7,654 nt of DNA. Origin: Caldilineaceae bacterium (GTDB lineage Bacteria; Chloroflexota; Anaerolineae; Caldilineales; Caldilineaceae). The translations under genes were made by a program, and so were the position numbers. Positions 6,654-7,654 of this stretch are shown piece by piece; the first letter of the stretch is position 1, and the number at the start of each line of letters is the position of its first letter. The stretch spans positions 1-7,654 of the forward strand of contig JAPPKT010000036.1 in the NCBI GenBank assembly GCA_028819675.1. The letters are read 5' to 3'. The notes below the pieces were generated by a model. It made no database searches. It worked only from the letters and a program-made list of their open reading frames with translations, and was not told where the DNA came from.

Positions 6654-7654
6654 CTAATCGTCACCTGGAGATGCCGTCGTCACATAGCCGGAGTCGGCTA
6701 AACCGTAGTCGTAGGGCTCACCAACGACCCGCAGAGGGGCGGGGAAGCTGTGTTCGGGAATCGGGGAGGGGATCTGCCACTCAGGCGAGCGGGAGCGCCA
6801 AGGGTTATCGCCTGCGGCAACGCCGACTTCGGCGTTCTGGAAGAAGTTCCACAGCATCAGCAGGACGCCGAAAGCGATTGCGAAACCGGCAATCGTTACT
6901 GCCAGCTGCCAGTTTTCGATTTGACCGGCTCCCAGGGTTGGGTCGTAGTCGGCGATGCGGCGGCGCATTCCCATCACGCCGACACCCATCTGCCCCAGGG
7001 TCTGCACCCAGAAGGCAGGTGTCATGATGAAGAAGTGGATCTTGCCGAGTGTTTCGTTGTACATGCGCCCCGTTACTTTGGGGAACCAGTAGTAGAGGGC
7101 GGCGAAGAAGGGGAAGACAAAGCCGCCGAACATGGTGGCGTGAAAATGGCCGACCACGAAGTAGGAGTCGTGCAACGGGAAGTCGGTGGGCACGGTGGCC
7201 AGAATCGGTCCGGTCAGGCCGCCTATCAGGAATACACTGATTGCACCGAGGACGAACAGCATCGGTGTATCGAAGTGGATCTTACCGCCCCAGATTGTTC
7301 CGAGCCAGCTGAAGAATTTGACACCCGTAGGGATGGCGACGAGCAGTGTCGCGTACATGAAGGGGATGCGAAGGATGTCGTTGTAGCCGGAAACGAACAT
7401 ATGGTGGCCCCAGACAATGAAGCCGACGATGCCGATCGCGAGACTGGACAGTGCGATCCACTTGTATCCGAACAGCGGCTTGCGGGAGAAGACAGGCAGC
7501 AGTTCGCTGACGATGCCCAGGCCTGGCAACACGAAGATATAGACGGCCGGGTGGCTGTAGAACCAGAACAGATGCTGGAAGAGTACAGGGTCGCCACCGC
7601 CGACCATGGGGCTGACCTCACCAAGAATCCCGCGCGGGTCGAAGAAGCCCATTC
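6654..7654 (-). CDS. ctaD: Cytochrome c oxidase subunit I, A2-type heme-copper oxidase (C-terminal part)
   Basis: About 333 C-terminal residues of subunit I are present; the N-terminal part, with the first heme a ligand, lies beyond 7654. Numbering here is from the Met codon at 7652, which is internal, not the start. The catalytic core is intact: H34 and Y38 of YSHPAVY (CuB ligand and the cross-linked tyrosine), the CuB pair H83-H84 in GHHMF, the K-channel lysine K112 in IPTGVKFFSW, the H161-D162 pair near the Mg site, and H169 and H171 in GHFHATMFGG (heme a3 and heme a). HPAVY lacks the D-channel glutamate and has the preceding Tyr-Ser, the mark of the A2 subfamily of proton-pumping O2 reductases. 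Between FFDP and GGGDP there is an extra loop of about ten residues. The C-terminal tail (NPW..SPEWQIPSP) is family-typical. The enzyme reduces O2 to water and pumps protons in the cytoplasmic membrane. Confidence 0.97.
   Translation of the reverse strand, partial: MGFFDPRGILGEVSPMVGGGDPVLFQHLFWFYSHPAVYIFVLPGLGIVSELLPVFSRKPLFGYKWIALSSLAIGIVGFIVWGHHMFVSGYNDILRIPFMYATLLVAIPTGVKFFSWLGTIWGGKIHFDTPMLFVLGAISVFLIGGLTGPILATVPTDFPLHDSYFVVGHFHATMFGGFVFPFFAALYYWFPKVTGRMYNETLGKIHFFIMTPAFWVQTLGQMGVGVMGMRRRIADYDPTLGAGQIENWQLAVTIAGFAIAFGVLLMLWNFFQNAEVGVAAGDNPWRSRSPEWQIPSPIPEHSFPAPLRVVGEPYDYGLADSGYVTTASPGDD

Overview
All recognisable genes in this 7.65-kb window lie on the minus strand, so transcription runs from high to low coordinates. 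The DNA is fairly G+C-rich, densely packed and shows no RNA genes, CRISPR, insertion sequences or integrase-like genes. It looks like a chromosomal segment of an aerobically respiring bacterium. The mix of an A2-type (YSHP) heme-copper oxidase subunit I, a short subunit IV, a caa3-type CtaG and a SURF1 protein would fit Chloroflexota or a similar deep-branching aerobic lineage, but that placement is an inference and is weak.

Region 1 (7654 down to about 3064) is a cytochrome c oxidase structural and assembly cluster. In transcription order it holds the C-terminal part of subunit I (ctaD, cut by the window edge), a small subunit IV (ctaF), a five-helix subunit III with a His-rich N-terminus (ctaE), the copper-delivery factor CtaG, an unrecognised secreted and membrane-anchored protein, and a SURF1-family heme a insertion factor. 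Two junctions are one-base stop/start overlaps (TGATG and TAATG), pointing to one translationally coupled operon. Subunit II (ctaC) and the heme a synthesis genes are not in the window and could lie upstream, beyond 7654. Subunits I, III and IV form the membrane enzyme that reduces O2 to water; CtaG and SURF1 supply CuB and heme a to subunit I. The unknown protein sits between the two assembly factors, so a role in the same assembly is plausible but unproven.

Region 2 (about 2946 down to 1) is an accessory block: a 12-helix major facilitator superfamily transporter, then a complete serine hydrolase of the class C beta-lactamase / family VIII esterase fold, then the first 93 codons of a second, closely related hydrolase that runs off the left edge. 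The two hydrolases are a tandem duplication with a 1354-bp period. The transporter and hydrolases could act on a common ester- or amide-containing compound, but no substrate can be read from the sequence.

I found no clearly new multi-gene system. The points most worth a second look are the unknown anchored protein inside the oxidase assembly cluster, the A2-type proton-channel signature and extra loop in subunit I, and the tandem hydrolase pair beside the transporter.
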